Assembly (NCBI GenBank): GCA_002441345.1
Contig: DJVU01000070.1
Span: 6,116-16,295, forward strand
Reading direction: 5' to 3'
DNA: 10,180 nucleotides
Origin: Bacteroidales bacterium UBA6248
GTDB lineage: Bacteria > Bacteroidota > Bacteroidia > Bacteroidales > Lentimicrobiaceae
Shown here: positions 8,601 to 10,180 of the stretch, one piece after another
Position numbering within the stretch: position 1 is the stretch's first letter
Layout: each line of letters opens with the position of its first letter
Program-made: the position numbers and the translations under genes
Notes under the pieces: generated by a model
The model's database searches: none
Seen by the model: only the letters and a program-made list of their open reading frames with translations
Told to the model about the DNA's origin: nothing

Positions 8601-9751
8601 AAAGATGAATTTTTTTCGTGCCATCTGGCTTCCCAAGATACAAATTCAGTAGCTCCAACTGCTATAACATTTTCTGAACTAGACGGAAAAAGAATATAGC
8701 CAGGACTGCTATTATTACCAACTGCAGCAACAAACACAACACCCTGACCATAATGATAACCTATTTCATCATCGATAGCTTGTGAATAACCACCCCCAAA
8801 AGCCATATTAACAACTTTGGCTCCATTCAAACAAGCATATTCTATGGCATAGGGTATGTTAGCTGATTGGATATTCTCATTCGGTGATGAGATTTTTACA
8901 TTCATGAGGCTTACACCTCTGTTACCCCAGCCACCAGCAATGCCAAATGCTCCTAAAATTCCATTTGTATTACCATTGTTGGTTTTTGCAGCAATAATTG
9001 AACCTGTCATACTTCCATGAGAATATAGATCGGGCATGTAATGTGTAACATTATTATCTCCCCAATTAATGTCAAATGTTCCGAAGTTCCAGCCATAATA
9101 ATCATCAATGTACCCGTTATTATCGTCATCTATTCCATTGTCAGGAATTTCTTTATGGTTTACCCAAATATTTGAGTACCCATCTGATCCATTACCCAAG
9201 TCAGAATGATTGAGTGAGATACCATTGTCAAGATTTGCAACAATAATATCAGGGGTGCCTTTGGTAATATTCCAGGCTCCATAAACATCTGTTTCGGTGT
9301 AAGGCCACATGATATTTTCCTGAGCCCACCAAGGATTCCAACTAAACCAGTCAATATCATTGTTGGGTGGCATGAAATTTGACAAAGTTTTATAAAGGTA
9401 GTTTAAATCAAAAAATTCCAAAAGAGTTGAAGCAGAAAGGCTTTGAGTAACTCCGATAAAGTTTGAGCCCTGATTCAGCGTATAAAGACTAACACCATTG
9501 AGTGTAGATTTGATAAAAGTTAAGCCGTTGTTATTTGCAAATCCGGTTTTGGCTTCCGGTGTAACACCGTCTTTAAATTTGAGTAGAATTTTATCGGGAA
9601 ATACTTTTGTTGTATCATCACCATTGATTCTGTAGAACTGTCCATCGCTTTCCAGTATACTCAAGGCACCCACCTGATAAAGTATTTGACCCTTCACTGC
9701 AGAACATAAAAATATCACTGCTATTGTAAGAAAAAATCTGAAAAATTTCAT
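5633..9751 (-). CDS. Large S8 subtilisin-like protein with beta-helix, helical repeats and T9SS sorting domain
   Basis: This is a secreted protein of 1372 residues. The ATG at 9751 starts a signal peptide (MKFFRFFLTIAVIFL, cleavage near VKG-Q at 20-21). Residues 22-140 look like a subtilase propeptide (KILLKFKDGVTPEA). The S8 domain spans about 145-510. Asp175 lies in LDNGI (usual DTG), His245 in HGSMTG (usual HGTHVAG), the oxyanion Asn346 in AAVGNN, and the probable nucleophile Ser435 in STSASSSFVSG (usual GTSMAAPHVAG). A calcium-site-like DDDNNGYIDDYYGWNF is at 208-223. Residues about 515-935 are short strand-turn repeats rich in N, S and G (such as CNFEITADYNG and RNSFSGLSYGNY) typical of a right-handed parallel beta-helix. 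Residues 985-1285 are helical, with repeats like LSEEVLKLAADK and LPESVLFEILSANP. Residues 1291-1372 are a T9SS type A sorting domain (ANPNPASSW, ILVTDMHGRTI, KGIYIYTL, GKLVVQ). All triad residues are present but their surroundings are degenerate, so proteolysis is likely but not certain. Confidence 0.87.
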   Translation of the reverse strand: MKFFRFFLTIAVIFLCSAVKGQILYQVGALSILESDGQFYRINGDDTTKVFPDKILLKFKDGVTPEAKTGFANNNGLTFIKSTLNGVSLYTLNQGSNFIGVTQSLSASTLLEFFDLNYLYKTLSNFMPPNNDIDWFSWNPWWAQENIMWPYTETDVYGAWNITKGTPDIIVANLDNGISLNHSDLGNGSDGYSNIWVNHKEIPDNGIDDDNNGYIDDYYGWNFGTFDINWGDNNVTHYMPDLYSHGSMTGSIIAAKTNNGNTNGILGAFGIAGGWGNRGVSLMNVKISSPNENIQSANIPYAIEYACLNGAKVVNMAFGGGYSQAIDDEIGYHYGQGVVFVAAVGNNSSPGYILFPSSSENVIAVGATEFVSWEARWHEKNSSLTWGSNYIDDNYGVEIMAPCSPISISAQGQNSFYWDTEDYDIFSTKSSASTSASSSFVSGVVALMLSVNPCLSPDEVRQILRETADKLPGMMGHDTYDYNSIPGYPGCNDQMGYGRINAARALENVAPGAPILITGAVAPWTTDRNIYYNITIEQNGVLEINNCEVSFAPDVKIIVQQGGRLIVNNSVLTGLCDATWQGIEVWGNSSANQWPDENGKYSQGYVVLDSATIQNAVNALNLWKPGDHTQTGGIVHATGTTFNDNVKSVHALLYRNSHPINEREMDYNSSFSDCNFEITADYNGTHTFYKHVDLNQVNGIKFKGCDFSLSSAAINIAKFNQAIAAYSSGFKVEAICINPGIGTCDYDRSTFSGFYSAIYSGNGSNLSYTFSVNRADFTNNSIGIEVNSVKNHSILFCNFKLGPNTGDAGTCSTSGAPSFGIDMVESNSYIIEENNFIKNEGAPQGLYVGIRCKDSKTLLDVIYRNSFSGLSYGNYAEGLNRSDPDVDDNGLQFMCNTNQNNAIDFIVAKKNVDDRPMIHSFQGSRNLEAKNTFSANPLQYGHFRNDGRQIINYFYNTSPPQYYTPVYVVPVYVTAVNQCPSNFGGINPKSIVLDESQKLQRELDYATNIADYNNVKFLLDNLKDGGDTEGLKLEVSSSWPQDMWELRAKLLGDSPHLSEEVLKLAADKTDVLPESVLFEILSANPDELRKETLIEYLENKEQPLPEYMISILKQLAGGITYKTVLKQDMAKYEAEKVKAANDLIRSCLNDSYMDYNYLRSWYDNLNNLNADYEIVASYLTEKNYSAVSAMLDVIPAVRNLTGNELDEFNEYKGFILWQIQMIQQGENIFSIDDSSFEMLLETAENGASRASMMGRALLEYGHGYHFEKCLPGAEGASLKTSYVDNAINENGISIKANPNPASSWVAFEYELPFNVSKGEILVTDMHGRTIVSFKVTGNVGQQVWDTRQVEKGIYIYTLKAGTLNKQGKLVVQ

Positions 9752-9799
9752 ATAATTAAATTTTAAGGTAAAAAATGTTATATCCCTGGTCTGATGTAT

Positions 9800-9833
9800 C
9801 CCTCCATCCGGTAAATCATATAACTATGGAGGG
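9800..9833. repeat. 8-bp inverted repeat in the subtilase leader
   Basis: CCCTCCAT (9800-9807) and ATGGAGGG (9826-9833) are perfect reverse complements separated by 18 bases. The element lies 49-82 bases before the subtilase start codon. It could be an operator or, if transcribed, a leader hairpin with a large loop. The left arm is part of one of two TATCCCT copies 16 bases apart. Confidence 0.45.
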
Positions 9834-9934
9834 TATCTCCTTAGATAACCGGAATGATAACATATGAAACAGATTGCATGAATTTCCGGAAAAGAAATCC
9901 TGAAATTTGTATTTGTTTGATTTACAGTTTGATA

Positions 9935-9943
9935 CCCCCCCCC
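9935..9943. repeat. C9 homopolymer tract
   Basis: Nine consecutive C (G on the minus strand) occur in otherwise AT-rich sequence, about 183 bases upstream of the subtilase start. Tracts of this length are prone to slipped-strand length change and to sequencing error. No gene is clearly placed across it. Confidence 0.7.
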
Positions 9944-9948
9944 ATTTA

Positions 9949-10019
9949 ATAATTTTCCGGCCCTGATTCTCTTCTTGTTCAGAATGGGAAGCTTGGTTTG
10001 AATATGGATAATTTTCCGG
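9949..10019. repeat. 12-bp direct repeat ATAATTTTCCGG
   Basis: ATAATTTTCCGG occurs at 9949-9960 and again at 10008-10019, 59 bases apart. A related GAATTTCCGGAAAA with a palindromic core lies at 9880-9893. These might be binding sites for one regulator upstream of the subtilase, or leftovers of duplicated sequence. No function can be assigned from sequence. Confidence 0.35.
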
Positions 10020-10180
10020 TACATTATTTTGAATTAGCTTATCACATTTATAAATTAAAGGCTGTAATTCATACACTATCTCCCCCGCTAACTGAGCCCG
10101 GGCGCCTATGAATATATTGCTCCGCAAGATAAGTCAATCTGCCGTTAAATTCAAGTTAAATTTTACGACCGGCAGCATGC

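Larger units (their letters stand above)
9752..10180. other. Noncoding region upstream of the subtilase gene
   Basis: No convincing gene was found on either strand in these 429 bases. Minus-strand frames of 103 and 66 codons overlap each other, lack any recognisable motif and run through a C9 homopolymer, so neither is called. The region holds an 8-bp inverted repeat, two TATCCCT copies (9781-9787, 9797-9803), a TTCCGGAA palindrome (9884-9891), a 12-bp direct repeat and a GCCCGGGC palindrome (10096-10103). The stretch directly before the subtilase start is very AT-rich, as is usual for Bacteroidota leaders. I could not find an exact TAnnTTTG element on the minus strand, so the subtilase promoter is not placed. 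Confidence 0.5.

Noticed and set aside
9816..10127. A 103-codon minus-strand frame upstream of the subtilase, with a 66-codon frame overlapping it
   Set aside because: Neither frame has a motif, signal peptide or ribosome site, and both cross the C9 tract. A decayed or tiny unknown gene cannot be excluded but is not supported.
10134..10178. Fourteen-codon minus-strand frame that might be the end of a neighbouring gene
   Set aside because: It is too short to support and the window ends there.
1..10180. CRISPR array, tRNA, rRNA, insertion sequence or phage attachment site
   Set aside because: No regularly spaced repeats, tRNA-like folds, transposase frames or flanking target duplications were seen by eye.

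Overview
The window reads as a piece of a Bacteroidota chromosome, most likely class Bacteroidia; the genus cannot be told. Three consecutive genes encode exported proteins with a signal peptide and a C-terminal type A sorting domain of the type IX secretion system (T9SS), which is confined to this phylum. Starts lack Shine-Dalgarno sequences, and two upstream regions carry a match to the Bacteroidota -7 promoter element TAnnTTTG.

Layout: (1) 1-142 is a leader with a good promoter and a 7-bp inverted repeat. (2) 143-1435 (+) encodes a 12-helix proton-coupled transporter of the POT/PTR2 family, followed by a hairpin. (3) 1642-2213 (+) is a two-gene toxin-antitoxin-like pair, DUF433 then a DUF5615 PIN-like protein, joined by an ATGA overlap and preceded by an operator-like inverted repeat and a -7 element very close to the start codon. 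(4) 2250-9751 (-) is a convergent block of three T9SS cargo genes. In transcription order these are a 1372-residue subtilisin-like protein with beta-helix, helical-repeat and sorting regions, a 621-residue propeller-like repeat protein with a PKD-like module, and a 463-residue protein of beta-repeat type. (5) 9752-10180 has no convincing gene but holds a C9 tract, a 12-bp direct repeat and an 8-bp inverted repeat upstream of the subtilase.

The three minus-strand genes are probably surface-attached or released proteins sharing the T9SS route; no secretion machinery is encoded here. They may form an operon, but a strong terminator-like hairpin lies between the first gene and the start codon of the second, so the downstream genes are either expressed at a lower level by read-through or under another arrangement. 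The transporter and the toxin-antitoxin-like pair look functionally unrelated to the secreted proteins. The transporter is visibly richer in G+C than the secreted-protein genes (one 60-base line sampled from each gives about 53% against 35%).

No wholly new system is evident. The parts most worth a second look are the altered active-site surroundings and the uncharacterised helical-repeat region of the large subtilase, the hairpin next to the second cargo gene, and the possible leaderless, operator-bearing promoter of the DUF433/DUF5615 pair.
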